Part shown: piece after piece, positions 9,515 through 18,789 of the stretch
Layout: each line of letters opens with the position of its first letter
Position numbering within the stretch: position 1 is the first letter of the stretch
Source: Oliverpabstia intestinalis
Lineage (GTDB): Bacteria; Bacillota; Clostridia; Lachnospirales; Lachnospiraceae
Reading direction: 5' to 3'
Assembly: GCF_009696065.1 (NCBI RefSeq)
Contig: NZ_VUMS01000005.1
Span: forward strand, 62,001-126,000
Length of the DNA stretch: 64,000 nt
Translations under genes and position numbers: made by a program
Notes under the pieces: generated by a model
Seen by the model: the letters and a program-made list of their open reading frames with translations, nothing else
What the model was told of the DNA's origin: nothing
Databases searched by the model: none

Positions 9515-9653
9515 AACAGAGTATCTTAAGAGGTGTATTTACAACAGGGAAAAGAGTGTCAGATGTAAGAATCCGGCACTTTTCTGTTATCGGCAGAAGA
9601 AAAATAACAGAGGATAAATTTTATAATTATAGAAATTACAGGGAGGTTTTTGT

Positions 9654-11198
9654 ATGGGAAGAGCAATTTATGTGAGCAGTGTAAACGGAGATGATGCAAA
9701 CAGCGGGTATGCACCGGAGAAAGCATTCCGCAGTCTGAGAAAGGTAAACCAAATGGAGATACAGCCGGGCGATCAGATCCTTCTGGAGCGGGGATCAATA
9801 TTTATCGGAGAGTACCTGCACCTGTATGCAGGTGGAACAAAGGAGGCTCCGGTTGTTGTAGATGCGTACGGGGAGGGTGGTCTTCCACGGATCGAGACGG
9901 ACGGAAACGGGATCTGGTATCAGAACTATGGCGGACATCTGGACAATGTAGTACATACCTGGAAAGGCTATCTGTCCTCAGCGGTTCTTTTATACGATGC
10001 AGAATACATTTCCATCCGGAATCTGGAAATTACAAACAACCCATGCGTCAAAAATGAACGCCTGAACCAGGCAGACCGTATGAACCGCACCGGCGTATCC
10101 GTGATTGCGAAGAATCACGGGACGCTCCATGAGATCGAACTCGATCATCTGTATATCCATGATGTAGAGGGAAATATCTACGACAAACATCTGAACAATG
10201 GCGGCATCTACATGTCAGTCTCCCGTCCGGATGACGAAGAAAAGACCGGAATTGCCCGTTATGACGGTATTCATATCCACCACTGTAAAGTTGAGAACTG
10301 CCGCAGATGGGGAATTGCCGCAGGCTACACGTACCAGCATGACAAATTTACCACACTGGAACTGCCCGATGAAGTGGTGAAAACCTACGGCTCCACCAAT
10401 GTTGTGATCGAACACAACTTTGTCAAAGATATCGGCGGAGACGGCATCACACCGATGTACTGCTTTGAACCGCTGATCCAGTACAATGTGTCCGAAAATA
10501 TCGCTGTGGACATCCACCCGGATCTGTACAACGAAGAAGGAAACCGTGGCGGTATGACTGCAGCCGCCATCTGGCCATGGAAATGCAAAACAGCGTTGTT
10601 CCAGTACAACGAAGTCTACAACACTGTCTATAATCAGGATGGTCAGGCGTGGGATGCCGACTCCGGTGACGGAACGATCTACCAGTACAACTACAGCTGC
10701 AACAATGGCGGTGGCTGTGTGATGTTTTGTGAGGGCGAGAGCGTCAACAACATCTTCCGCTACAACATCAGTCAGAATGACGGAACAGGCATCCTGACCC
10801 CGGTACGAAACGTGGACGCGAAAATCTATGGCAATATCTTCTATATAAAAGAAGGCGTGGACTTTATCCGTCATCGGATCTGGGGCGATACAATGATCGA
10901 AGGCGGCGGAATCGAAGTCACCGACAACATTATCATCTACGCCGGAAACGCCCCCAAAGAAGAGTCCTGGACCTATAACAGCCCCAAGGCATATTATCAG
11001 AGTAATACATATGTAAACTATCAGAATACCCCGGAAGGTGATCCGGCTCCAATCTGCCTCTCCGCTGCCACCGATATCCTGACAGCTCCAGGCATCGCCC
11101 CGGAGACCACCAACGGCAGCAGCCGCATGTACAAAGGCAGTCAGGACTTTGCCGGCTACCGCCAGAAAAAAGACGGCACAGACCTTCTGAAACTGTAA
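9654..11198 (+). CDS. Right-handed parallel beta-helix protein (pectate-lyase-like fold)
   Basis: A 514-residue protein opening with IYVSSVNGDDANSGYAPEKA, the usual N-terminal capping strand of beta-helix polysaccharide lyases and glycoside hydrolases. It continues through repeated short coils rich in N-x-I/V turns (NLEITNN, VIEHNFVKDIGGDG, FQYNEVYNT, YQYNYSCNNGGG). There is no signal peptide, which fits an intracellular role with the neighbouring GH3 and epimerase genes. GGGAGG 11 bp upstream sets the start. The family includes enzymes on uronides, xylans and alpha-galactosides. No family-specific catalytic set is clear enough to name a reaction. Confidence 0.7.
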   Translation: MGRAIYVSSVNGDDANSGYAPEKAFRSLRKVNQMEIQPGDQILLERGSIFIGEYLHLYAGGTKEAPVVVDAYGEGGLPRIETDGNGIWYQNYGGHLDNVVHTWKGYLSSAVLLYDAEYISIRNLEITNNPCVKNERLNQADRMNRTGVSVIAKNHGTLHEIELDHLYIHDVEGNIYDKHLNNGGIYMSVSRPDDEEKTGIARYDGIHIHHCKVENCRRWGIAAGYTYQHDKFTTLELPDEVVKTYGSTNVVIEHNFVKDIGGDGITPMYCFEPLIQYNVSENIAVDIHPDLYNEEGNRGGMTAAAIWPWKCKTALFQYNEVYNTVYNQDGQAWDADSGDGTIYQYNYSCNNGGGCVMFCEGESVNNIFRYNISQNDGTGILTPVRNVDAKIYGNIFYIKEGVDFIRHRIWGDTMIEGGGIEVTDNIIIYAGNAPKEESWTYNSPKAYYQSNTYVNYQNTPEGDPAPICLSAATDILTAPGIAPETTNGSSRMYKGSQDFAGYRQKKDGTDLLKL

Positions 11199-11250
11199 AC
11201 TTCAGGAAAAAAAGAACAAGAAGAAAGGACACAAAATTTTCACAAAAAAA

Positions 11251-11277
11251 TTAGCACTCCCCCTTGACGAGTGCTAA
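11251..11277. promoter_or_regulatory. CIRCE operator (HrcA binding site)
   Basis: A perfect 9-9-9 inverted repeat: TTAGCACTC, CCCCTTGAC, GAGTGCTAA. It matches the CIRCE consensus in every arm position. It overlaps the -35 box of the promoter below, so HrcA binding would block RNA polymerase. Confidence 0.95.
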
Positions 11278-11292
11278 TTTAGGTGTTATAGT
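11264..11292 (+). promoter_or_regulatory. Heat-shock promoter of the hsp20-dnaJ unit
   Basis: TTGACG (11264-11269, inside CIRCE) is 17 bp from TATAGT (11287-11292). Confidence 0.8.
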
Positions 11293-11409
11293 ACAGATAG
11301 AACAAAGGAAGAGAAATAAAGAAGTTCAACTACCGTATGTTCTACACGAATAATCAATTAAGCAATCACTCCGCCACCGGGCGGAACAAATAGAAGGGAG
11401 AAATGACTT

Positions 11410-11835
11410 ATGTTAATGCCTAGTATTTTTGGTGAGAATTTTATGGATGATTTCTTTGGAGTTCCGGAGAGAACTTATACACAGAGTGCACAGAACGCCC
11501 TGATGAAAACCGATGTAGTAGAAAACAAAGACGGATTTGACGTATCCATTGACTTGCCGGGATTCAAAAAAGAAGATGTGAAGGGAGAAGTCAAAGACGG
11601 CTACCTGATCATTACCGCATCGACCAAACAGAACAAAGAAGAGAAAAACAAAGACGGCAAGTACATCCGCAAAGAAAGATACAGTGGAACCTGTCAGAGA
11701 AGCTTTTATGTAGGAGAAGATATCACCCAGGAAGACATCAAAGCAAAATTTGAAGATGGTGTCCTGAAACTGGAGATTCCGAAAAAAGAAGCAAAACCGG
11801 AAGTAAAAGAAGCAAAATACATCTCTATTGCATAA
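11410..11835 (+). CDS. Hsp20/alpha-crystallin small heat-shock protein
   Basis: A 141-residue ATP-independent holdase. The alpha-crystallin domain runs from about residue 34 (MKTDVVENKDGFDVSIDLPGF) to about 130. It has the family-typical L-P-G-F and K-x-x-DGVLKLEIPK motifs, and a short C-terminal tail with an I-x-I-like end. AGAAGGGAG precedes the start. It is the first gene behind a CIRCE promoter, so it should be repressed by HrcA and induced by heat or unfolded protein. It would hold denatured proteins for refolding with the DnaJ-type partner downstream. Confidence 0.93.
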   Translation: MLMPSIFGENFMDDFFGVPERTYTQSAQNALMKTDVVENKDGFDVSIDLPGFKKEDVKGEVKDGYLIITASTKQNKEEKNKDGKYIRKERYSGTCQRSFYVGEDITQEDIKAKFEDGVLKLEIPKKEAKPEVKEAKYISIA

Positions 11836-11893
11836 AAGAGCAGGGAGATGAAAATTGAGACAAAACACGTATTACGAGTTTTATCCATTCATG

Positions 11894-11920
11894 CGGCAGG
11901 CGCGGACCGGGCGCCTGCCG
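11894..11920 (+). terminator. G+C-rich hairpin between hsp20 and dnaJ-like gene
   Basis: A 10-bp perfect stem (CGGCAGGCGC / GCGCCTGCCG) with a 7-nt loop and no T-tract. It may stabilise the hsp20 message or act as a partial terminator. A degenerate family B hairpin follows at about 11941-11964. Confidence 0.4.
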
Positions 11921-12119
11921 GATAAATAAACTGTGCGCTCATTACTGTGAAATCGAGTGAACAGAAAAAGGAAAATAACAGGGTTTTAAAACCCGTTCAC
12001 TATAGAGATTGCCACAGAGGGACAGGACAAACTTTATATCCGGAGTCTCTCTTTTTTATATATACAGGCAGCAAGCCAAATGTACAGGATGTAACAAGTT
12101 CCCAAAGGAGGTGGAACAA

Positions 12120-13151
12120 GTGGAAAATAAAAGAGATTACTATGAAGTGCTTGGCGTAAGTAAAGAGGCAGACAGTTCGGCAATTAAAAAAGCCTACCGA
12201 AAACTGGCGAAAAAATATCATCCGGACACCAACGCCGGTAATGCAGAGGCAGAAAAACGATTCAAAGAAATCTCGGAAGCCTATGCAGTACTGGGAGATG
12301 AGGAAAAGAAAAAATTATACGATGAATTCGGACATATCGCCTTCGAGCCGGGCTTCAATGCGGATGCCGCGAGAGCACAGAAACAATATGGATATGAAAA
12401 CTTCGGCAGCGATAACAGCCAGAATGGTTATCGGGAGTACCATTTTAACGGATCAGGTGGAGATGACATCTTCGGAGATCTGTTTGGAAATATGTTTCGC
12501 CGGGGAGCAAAAGGCGGGAATTTCCATAGCGAAGGATTTCATAACGACAGCGGATTCTATCAGCAGTTCCATCAGAGAGAAAATGATGGATTCTATGGTA
12601 AACATGGATTTCATGAAACTTATTCCGGAAAAGGGGAGAATCTGGAAGCAGAGATTTCACTTACTTTTGATGAGGCTGTATTTGGCTGCGACAAGATGAT
12701 CACATTGCAGGAAGCAGGAGGCAACCGCACTTTGAAAGTGCATATTCCTGCGGGAATCGATACCGGACAGAGCGTTCGACTGCGTGGAAAAGGCCATCCG
12801 GGAATCGGAGGCGGTGAACCTGGCGATCTGTTGCTGAAAGCAAAGGTTGGAAGAAAACCGGGATACGAACGAAAAGGCGTCGATGTCTACACCACGGTCA
12901 GTATCCCATACACAACCGCCGCTCTCGGCGGAGAAACCAGAGTATCCACATTATACGGGGATGTTAGTTGTAAAATCAAAGAAGGGACTCAGTCGGGCAG
13001 CAAGATCCGGCTGCGTGGAAAAGGAATTGTATCCATGAAAAATCCGAACGTCCACGGCGACCAGTACGTCACCGTTCAGATCCAGGTGCCCCGTCACCTG
13101 AATCAGCAGGCACGCCGGAAACTGATGGAATACAAACAGGCTTGCGGATAA
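12120..13151 (+). CDS. DnaJ/CbpA-type co-chaperone without zinc fingers
   Basis: A 343-residue J-domain protein. The J domain (about residues 4-68) contains the HPD tripeptide in KYHPDTN, which stimulates DnaK ATPase. A Gly/Phe-rich region follows (about 95-165), then two beta-sandwich substrate-binding domains ([15 protein letters not shown] onward). The CxxCxGxG zinc-finger repeats of classical DnaJ are absent, so it is a class II (CbpA-like) protein. Start choice: GTG 12120 lies 8 bp after AAAGGAGG (12104-12111). A longer in-frame extension to 12009 lacks a ribosome binding site and family similarity. It is probably co-transcribed with hsp20 under CIRCE. Confidence 0.88.
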   Translation: MENKRDYYEVLGVSKEADSSAIKKAYRKLAKKYHPDTNAGNAEAEKRFKEISEAYAVLGDEEKKKLYDEFGHIAFEPGFNADAARAQKQYGYENFGSDNSQNGYREYHFNGSGGDDIFGDLFGNMFRRGAKGGNFHSEGFHNDSGFYQQFHQRENDGFYGKHGFHETYSGKGENLEAEISLTFDEAVFGCDKMITLQEAGGNRTLKVHIPAGIDTGQSVRLRGKGHPGIGGGEPGDLLLKAKVGRKPGYERKGVDVYTTVSIPYTTAALGGETRVSTLYGDVSCKIKEGTQSGSKIRLRGKGIVSMKNPNVHGDQYVTVQIQVPRHLNQQARRKLMEYKQACG

Positions 13152-13199
13152 AAAAAGCAGACAGGAATAACTTTGAACAGTTGTTACTGTCTGCTTTTT
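13152..13199 (+). terminator. Terminator after the dnaJ-like gene
   Basis: A 13-bp perfect stem (AAAAAGCAGACAG / CTGTCTGCTTTTT). Its loop contains a sequence resembling the family A/B hairpin (ACTTTGAACAGTTGTTA). Confidence 0.8.
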
Positions 13200-13363
13200 G
13201 TGTACATTGCATACAAAAATGAATCTAATGAAGCAATTTTGAATTGCGTGAACAATAAGTCAAAAACCATAAGATCTGGTTTACAAAACTTTGCTTCTGA
13301 GCTATTCTATAGAAAGAAAAGTAAGATTCCGAGAGTACATTAAGATGATCAGGAGGAAACAAC

Positions 13364-13846
13364 ATGGTAGGTCCGGAAGGAACAAAACGAATATCCAAAA
13401 CAGATACATACCTGAATGTAGCCGAAGCATTTGCCTATCGAAGCACCTGCATCAAACGAAAATACGGTGCGGTGATCGTAAAAGATGATGTGGTAATTTC
13501 CACCGGCTATAATGGATCCCCGCGTGGTTACGACAATTGCTGCGATATCGGCGAGTGTCCGAGAATCAAACTGGGTATGCATCAGGGAGAGGGGTACGGT
13601 CTTTGCCGTGCGATTCATGCTGAGCAGAATGCATTGCTGAACTGTTCCCGCGAACAGACCATCGGTGCCGACCTCTACCTTGCCGGCATCAATCCCGATG
13701 ATAATTCTGTTCACCGCGCAAAACCCTGCCCCATCTGCTCCCGCCTTATCATCCAGGCCGGAATCAAAAACGTCTACCTCCGTGTAGGTGCCAAAGCCGG
13801 TGAGTACGAAGTGGTTCCGGCCCAAGATCTGGTGTGGCATCTGTAA
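13364..13846 (+). CDS. Deoxycytidylate (dCMP) deaminase family protein
   Basis: A 160-residue zinc-dependent deaminase of the ComEB/dCMP deaminase type, converting dCMP to dUMP for dTMP synthesis. The active-site motif is HAEQNA (His zinc ligand and catalytic Glu, near residues 87-92). The second zinc motif PCPICSR supplies two Cys ligands near residue 125. An additional Cys/His-rich insert (NCCDIGECPRIKLGMHQGEG) matches the extra zinc site of the ComEB group. AGGAGG 9 bp upstream fixes the start. It stands alone and converges on the araC gene. In this group dCMP deaminase is a better call than a competence protein. Confidence 0.9.
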   Translation: MVGPEGTKRISKTDTYLNVAEAFAYRSTCIKRKYGAVIVKDDVVISTGYNGSPRGYDNCCDIGECPRIKLGMHQGEGYGLCRAIHAEQNALLNCSREQTIGADLYLAGINPDDNSVHRAKPCPICSRLIIQAGIKNVYLRVGAKAGEYEVVPAQDLVWHL

Positions 13847-13918
13847 AACAAAAATGATAACCGGAAAATAAAGACAGAAAAAGCCGCAAGGAAACAGTCC
13901 TGGCCAGTAAAGTTCAAT

Positions 13919-13964
13919 GCCCCGGAAGCCCGCGCACCGAGGAGGGATCGCGGGCTTCCGGGGC
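13919..13964. terminator. Bidirectional hairpin between convergent genes
   Basis: A perfect 16-bp G+C-rich inverted repeat (GCCCCGGAAGCCCGCG and its complement) with a 14-nt loop. It separates the dCMP deaminase gene from the convergent araC gene. There is no T-tract, so termination efficiency is uncertain. Confidence 0.55.
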
Positions 13965-13985
13965 TCACAACATCCCCAACAAACC

Positions 13986-14858
13986 TTACTGCGGAATCCT
14001 TGCCTTATAATAAAGCGGCGACAGTCCAAAATACTTCTTAAACAACTTACTGAAATGATAAGCATCCTCATATCCTACAGCCATCGCCACAGCCTGAATC
14101 GACTGCTCCGGGTTCTCATCCAGCAGTTCCCGGGCCTTTTGCATCCGCAGGCTGATCAGATAATTGATCGGCGTATCCCCTGTCTCACTTTTGAAAATCT
14201 TCGAAATATAAAAAGAACTCAGATACATATTTGCCGCAATCTGATCGAGCGAAATCTTCTCTTTATAATGTGTCTCCATATAATGCATAATCTGCTGAAC
14301 TACATACTTCTTATTTACCGACTTGAACTCATACCGCGGTGCATACTGACGCTTTACATCTTCCTCAAGTTCCTGCTTCTGATATCGGCAGAGCAGACAG
14401 ATCACCTGAATCAGATAGGACTTCAGCATAAAATACCGCCCCGGCTGGCAGGTCTTCGACTCCTGTTCCATCAGGTTACACAGCCGAAACAACGGTTCTT
14501 TATAACTGTCCGGCAATGTTGCCAGCAGCTGATAATTTTTAAAAAGAGAAAAATGCCCTCTGGTACATCCGGCAAATTCCACATTTGAAAAAGCCAGATA
14601 AAATTCCCGGGCAGAAGTTCCGGCTGCAGGAAGGCTCTGGTGATATGTTCCGGGATTCAGCAAAATCACGGACCCTTCTTCCACATCATACAACTTCTCA
14701 TCTATAAGAAATGTTGTTTTTCCTTTCAGTATAAGCACAAATTCAATAAAATCATGACAATGATAATTCATCTCAGGCTCTGTTCGAAGCAGATTACAGC
14801 AGAACAGAAAGCGGGGATTGAGATCATTGTAAGTAAGATCATACACCGATGGTTCCAT
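13986..14858 (-). CDS. AraC family transcriptional regulator
   Basis: A 290-residue regulator. The N-terminal cupin-type sensor (about residues 20-120) includes NYHCHDFIEFVLILKGK and GTYHQSLPAAG. The C-terminal pair of helix-turn-helix motifs (about 190-288) carries the family signature YKEKISLDQIAANMYLSSFYISKIFKSETG followed, after a linker, by VGYEDAYHFSKLFKKYFGLSPLYYK (both read in parts). Such proteins usually activate sugar-use genes in response to a small sugar bound by the cupin. GGGGGA precedes the start. Downstream convergence and the divergent MATE pump give no clear target. The MATE gene 300 bp away is one candidate. Confidence 0.9.
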   Translation of the reverse strand: MEPSVYDLTYNDLNPRFLFCCNLLRTEPEMNYHCHDFIEFVLILKGKTTFLIDEKLYDVEEGSVILLNPGTYHQSLPAAGTSAREFYLAFSNVEFAGCTRGHFSLFKNYQLLATLPDSYKEPLFRLCNLMEQESKTCQPGRYFMLKSYLIQVICLLCRYQKQELEEDVKRQYAPRYEFKSVNKKYVVQQIMHYMETHYKEKISLDQIAANMYLSSFYISKIFKSETGDTPINYLISLRMQKARELLDENPEQSIQAVAMAVGYEDAYHFSKLFKKYFGLSPLYYKARIPQ

Positions 14859-14890
14859 AAAAATCCCCCTGTCATAAATATAATTTCAAC

Positions 14891-14959
14891 GTAACTGTTC
14901 AGTACCTTCACAGTTACGAGCCAAAATGCCTCGCGGGACAGTGGCTACTGAATAGTTAC
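14891..14959 (-). mobile_element. Family A MITE, 69-bp internal-deletion derivative
   Basis: This reverse-oriented copy runs from GTAACTGTTCAGTACC to GGCTACTGAATAGTTAC. It has an exact 8-bp target duplication ATTTCAAC (14883-14890 and 14960-14967). Compared with the 142-bp copies it keeps both ends but lacks the central hairpins. It sits in the intergenic region between the AraC and MATE genes. Confidence 0.85.
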
Positions 14960-15060
14960 ATTTCAACACATATTTGATAAGTTAAGTATACAACATAAAC
15001 CATCCGATGCACAAGAAAGTACATTCCACTTTTTCGACTGTACTTTATAATAAAACTATC

Positions 15061-15087
15061 GTAACTGTGAAGATACTGAACAGTTAC
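15061..15087 (+). repeat. Solo family A terminal hairpin
   Basis: Arms GTAACTGT and ACAGTTAC enclose GAAGATACTGA. This is the right end of family A without the rest of the element and without a target duplication. It lies upstream of the MATE gene. Confidence 0.6.
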
Positions 15088-15162
15088 AGTCATATAAAAA
15101 TTGGCAGCCAGCGGTAAAAGATGCCACATGGTATGCAAAAAAAGAAAGGATGAAAAAAGAAA

Positions 15163-16524
15163 ATGACAAAAAGTATGACATCAGGAAAACCGGTAAAACT
15201 AATCCTTTTATTTGCGCTTCCGCTGATTGTGGGTAATATTTTTCAACAGTTCTACAGTATGGCGGATACCGTAATTGTAGGACGTACTATAGGAGTCAAT
15301 GCCCTGGCGGCTGTCGGATGTACAGGAAGTGTATCTTTCTTTATTCTCGGATTTGTTATGGGATTTACCTCGGGTTTGTCGATTCTCATTGCCCAGCGTT
15401 TCGGTGCGGAGGATGAGGAAGGAATCCGTTGCAGCTTTGCTGCCGGTATTATTCTAAGTATTGCACTCACAATTGTGATGACATTATTTGCAGTGGCACT
15501 GGTTCGTCCTGCCATGGAACTTTTGCAGACACCGGAGGAAATCCTTGACGATGCGGTTTCTTATATCCGGATTATATTCTGGGGAATCGGAGCAAGTGTA
15601 TTATTTAATCTGGGATCAAATACGATGCGTGCATTGGGCGACAGTCGGACACCACTGTATTTTCTGATTTTTGCCTGCTGTGTCAATATTGTACTGGACA
15701 TTGTACTGATTGCCGTAGTCGGTATGGGAGTTGCAGGGGCAGGTGTGGCAACTATATTTTCTCAGCTCCTGTCAGGAATCTGCTGCTTTGTATATATATG
15801 GAAGAAAATGCCGGTACTTCGGATTAACCGCCACCACTTTCATCTGGCGCGAAAACAACTGGGTGATCATCTGCGAATTGCTCTTCCAATGGCGTTTCAG
15901 ATGTCCATCATTGCGATCGGTGCCCTGATTCTGCAGTTTGCTCTGAACGGTCTGGGCGCGGTATCCGTAGCAGCTTATACGGCGGCACAGAAGATTGATT
16001 CCATTGCAACCATGCCACTGAATTCTCTTGGACAGGCAATGACTACATATACTGCTCAGAATTATGGTGCCGGCCAGTATGAGAGAATAAAAAAAGGAGT
16101 GTTCCAGTGTATTCTGATTTCTCTGACCGTCAGTGTTTTGATGGGACTTATGAATATTTTTGCCGGAAGTAATCTGTCCGCTGTGTTTGTGGGAAGTGGT
16201 GAACGGGATGTCATTGCCTTATCCAAAACATATCTGGTCATCAGCGGATCTTGTTACTGGGTGTTGGGACTGTTATTTATCTATCGTTTTACCCTGCAGG
16301 GACTTGGTAACGGATGGGTGCCTACAGTGGCAGGAATTATGGAACTGGTCATGCGTGCAACGGCAGCTGTTTTGCTGGTAGAGCATTTTGGATTTGCCGG
16401 TGCAAGTTCCGCAAGCCCGCTGGCATGGATCGGGGCATGCATTCCGCTGGGAATTGCATATTATCTTACAATCCGGCAAATGGTTCCCAAACAGCCGCAG
16501 ACTACTCCTGTAAAAGCCATGTGA
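15163..16524 (+). CDS. MATE family multidrug efflux transporter
   Basis: A 453-residue membrane protein with about 12 hydrophobic helices in two homologous halves. Each half opens with the family pattern (PLIVGNIFQQFYSMADTVIVGR near residue 20, and MAFQMSIIAIGALILQFALNGLG near residue 245, read in parts). Such pumps export cationic drugs, dyes or metabolites using a sodium or proton gradient. It has a weak AAAGGA-type site. The substrate cannot be predicted. A second, only distantly similar MATE protein is at 46537. Confidence 0.9.
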   Translation: MTKSMTSGKPVKLILLFALPLIVGNIFQQFYSMADTVIVGRTIGVNALAAVGCTGSVSFFILGFVMGFTSGLSILIAQRFGAEDEEGIRCSFAAGIILSIALTIVMTLFAVALVRPAMELLQTPEEILDDAVSYIRIIFWGIGASVLFNLGSNTMRALGDSRTPLYFLIFACCVNIVLDIVLIAVVGMGVAGAGVATIFSQLLSGICCFVYIWKKMPVLRINRHHFHLARKQLGDHLRIALPMAFQMSIIAIGALILQFALNGLGAVSVAAYTAAQKIDSIATMPLNSLGQAMTTYTAQNYGAGQYERIKKGVFQCILISLTVSVLMGLMNIFAGSNLSAVFVGSGERDVIALSKTYLVISGSCYWVLGLLFIYRFTLQGLGNGWVPTVAGIMELVMRATAAVLLVEHFGFAGASSASPLAWIGACIPLGIAYYLTIRQMVPKQPQTTPVKAM

Positions 16525-16552
16525 GCCTGAAGGTCAGCGGCTTTTCCTTTAC
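16510..16552 (+). terminator. Possible terminator overlapping the MATE stop codon
   Basis: AAAAGCC and GGCTTTT form a stem that begins inside the last codons. An inner CCT/AGG pairing and flanking GTAAA/TTTAC extend it. Confidence 0.45.
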
Positions 16553-16610
16553 TTCCCGGGCTATGGGAAGTATAATAAAGGAAACTGAGAAAACATGGAG
16601 GGTATTACCT

Positions 16611-17549
16611 ATGGAACTGTTATTTTTGGAGCCGGTATTCAAAGAGGCTATCTGGGGTGGAACAAAATTAAGAGACTCGTTTGGATATGATATTCCAAGT
16701 GACACAACAGGAGAGTGCTGGGCAATCAGTGCTCATAAAAATGGTGACTGTAAGATTGCAGGCGGCAGATACGATGGAAGATATCTGAGCCAGTTATGGG
16801 AAGAAGAGCCGGAACTGTTTGGAAATTATCCGGGCAGCCAGTTTCCGCTTTTGATTAAAATCATTGATGCGAAAAATGATCTGAGTATTCAGGTACATCC
16901 CGATGATGCATATGCATCCGAACATGAAAATGGTTCGTTGGGGAAAACAGAGTGCTGGTATGTGCTGGACTGTGAGCCGGGTACAAAAATTGTTATTGGC
17001 CACAATGCAAAGGATAAAAAAGAACTGGAAGAGATGATCCGTCAGGGACGATGGGATGAATTTATCCGTGTGACAGATGTGAAAAAAGGAGATTTTTTCC
17101 AGATCAATCCGGGATGTCTGCATGCAATCAAAGGAGGTACGGTGATTCTGGAGACACAGCAGAACAGCGATATTACATATCGTGTATATGACTATGACAG
17201 ATTGTCCGACGGAAAACCGAGACAGTTGCATGTGGAACAGAGCATTGACACAATTGTGGCACCGTTTGAGCCGGCAAAATGCGATACCTATACCGAGAAC
17301 CTGCAGGGGGCGGAACATAAACATTTGATCACCTGTCCATTCTATTCTGTAGACAAGTATGATGTGGACGGTGTATTTACTATTGAATTTGACAAATATT
17401 TTACAGATGTCAGCGTAGTAGAAGGTTCCGGTACTGTAAATGGAATTCCGCTAGAAAAGGGTCAGCATTTTATCGTACCGGCAGGATACGGAAAGTGCCG
17501 TTTTGAAGGCGTGATGAGTCTGATCTGTTCGAATCCGGAAAAACATTAA
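16611..17549 (+). CDS. manA: Mannose-6-phosphate isomerase, class I
   Basis: A 312-residue cupin metalloenzyme interconverting mannose 6-phosphate and fructose 6-phosphate. The zinc ligands lie in QVHPDDAYA (near residue 96) and KTECWY. The conserved QQNSDITYRVYDYDR segment holds the active-site Arg. The protein is of the short Bacillus/Firmicute ManA type. The frame is open far upstream through the MATE stop region, but ATG 16611 has GGAGGG 8 bp before it and starts with the conserved LFLEPVFKEAIWGG. The ROK sugar kinase 120 bp downstream would supply or share fructose 6-phosphate, so the pair fits mannose/fructose use. Confidence 0.93.
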   Translation: MELLFLEPVFKEAIWGGTKLRDSFGYDIPSDTTGECWAISAHKNGDCKIAGGRYDGRYLSQLWEEEPELFGNYPGSQFPLLIKIIDAKNDLSIQVHPDDAYASEHENGSLGKTECWYVLDCEPGTKIVIGHNAKDKKELEEMIRQGRWDEFIRVTDVKKGDFFQINPGCLHAIKGGTVILETQQNSDITYRVYDYDRLSDGKPRQLHVEQSIDTIVAPFEPAKCDTYTENLQGAEHKHLITCPFYSVDKYDVDGVFTIEFDKYFTDVSVVEGSGTVNGIPLEKGQHFIVPAGYGKCRFEGVMSLICSNPEKH

Positions 17550-17668
17550 GAGAAAATCCGGACTTAATAAAAGGAAATTAAAAAGTTAGACGGAATATAT
17601 ATAACAGAGATAATCTGAGAACGGTATAAAAAGCTGTTCGAAACACAGGTAAAAAGGAGAATACAGAT

Positions 17669-18547
17669 ATGAGACTGGGAGCACTGGAAGCAGGCGGAAC
17701 CAAGATGGTCTGCGCAATCGGAAACGAAAACGGGGAGATTTTTGAGAGGATATCTATTCCTACCGAAACTCCGGAGATCACACTTCCGAAACTGATTGAG
17801 TATTTTAAAGATAAAGAGATCGAAGCACTGGGAATCGGCTGCTTTGGACCGATTGATGTAAACCGTAACTCTGAAACCTATGGTTATATCACGACCACAC
17901 CAAAGCTGGCGTGGGCAAATTGCGATATTGTCGGTGCTTTTAAAAAAGCACTGAATATTCCGGTGGGATTTGATACGGATGTAAATGGATCTGCACTGGG
18001 AGAATCCACTTGGGGAATCACCAAAGGCCTGGAAAACAGCGTATATATAACTATCGGAACCGGTGTCGGTATGGGTATTATGAGCAACGGAAAACTGCTT
18101 CATGGTATGCTGCATCCGGAAGCAGGACATATCCTGATGAGAAAACATCCGGAAGATCATTACGAAGGCAAATGCCCATATCACAAAACCTGTCTGGAAG
18201 GTCTGGCTGCAGGCCCGGCGATCGAAGCACGCTGGGGCAAAAAAGGAATAGAACTGGCAGATAAGAAAGAAGTATGGGAGCTGGAAGCTTATTATATCGG
18301 ACAGGCTCTGGTAGATCTGATTCTGGTACTGTCTCCGGAAAGAATTATTCTTGGTGGCGGTGTTATGCATCAGGAACATATGATGCCGTTAGTCAGAGAA
18401 GAAGTAAGAAAACAGATGGCCGGTTATATTAAGACGAAACAGATGGATGATCTGGATAATTATATTGTACTGCCAAGCCTGAATGATAATCAGGGAATTA
18501 TGGGTGCGCTGAAACTGGCAGTGGATGAGCTGGAACTGGAGAAATAA
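17669..18547 (+). CDS. ROK family fructokinase/sugar kinase
   Basis: A 292-residue ROK kinase of the Firmicute fructokinase (GmuE/YdhR-like) type, phosphorylating fructose or a related hexose with ATP. The phosphate loop is LEAGGTKMVCAIG at residues 5-17. The catalytic Asp is in FDTDVNGSALGE, and the ROK signature with its zinc site is HPEAGHILMRKHPEDHYEG plus CPYHKTCLEG (His and three Cys). AAGGAG precedes the start. It probably shares a transcript with manA, with no terminator seen between them, and ends at a strong terminator. Confidence 0.88.
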   Translation: MRLGALEAGGTKMVCAIGNENGEIFERISIPTETPEITLPKLIEYFKDKEIEALGIGCFGPIDVNRNSETYGYITTTPKLAWANCDIVGAFKKALNIPVGFDTDVNGSALGESTWGITKGLENSVYITIGTGVGMGIMSNGKLLHGMLHPEAGHILMRKHPEDHYEGKCPYHKTCLEGLAAGPAIEARWGKKGIELADKKEVWELEAYYIGQALVDLILVLSPERIILGGGVMHQEHMMPLVREEVRKQMAGYIKTKQMDDLDNYIVLPSLNDNQGIMGALKLAVDELELEK

Positions 18548-18560
18548 TATCCTTATATAA

Positions 18561-18608
18561 AATAAGAAAGCTGTCGTGGGGGAATCTGCGACAGCTTTCT
18601 TATTTTTC
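18561..18608 (+). terminator. Terminator after the ROK kinase gene
   Basis: A 16-bp perfect stem (AATAAGAAAGCTGTCG / CGACAGCTTTCTTATT) with a 12-nt loop and a T run. Confidence 0.85.
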
Positions 18609-18640
18609 CGTGAATAACGAGACACATTCATATCTTTTAC

Positions 18641-18669
18641 TTGACTTTCCTGTTGACACATGGTATAGT
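18641..18669 (+). promoter_or_regulatory. Promoter of rpmG-secE-nusG
   Basis: TTGACT (18641-18646) is 17 bp from TATAGT (18664-18669). The roughly 115-nt leader before rpmG holds no other clear gene. Confidence 0.75.
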
Positions 18670-18789
18670 AAGTAAGCGACATGGAAGTAGGTCTTTTTTT
18701 TATGCCTAAAATCGAAAGACGTGAATTTCGATGGCAAAAGAAAAAAGTCCGTTGCAACAACGCAAATCAACACAGTGGAGGTGGAAGTC

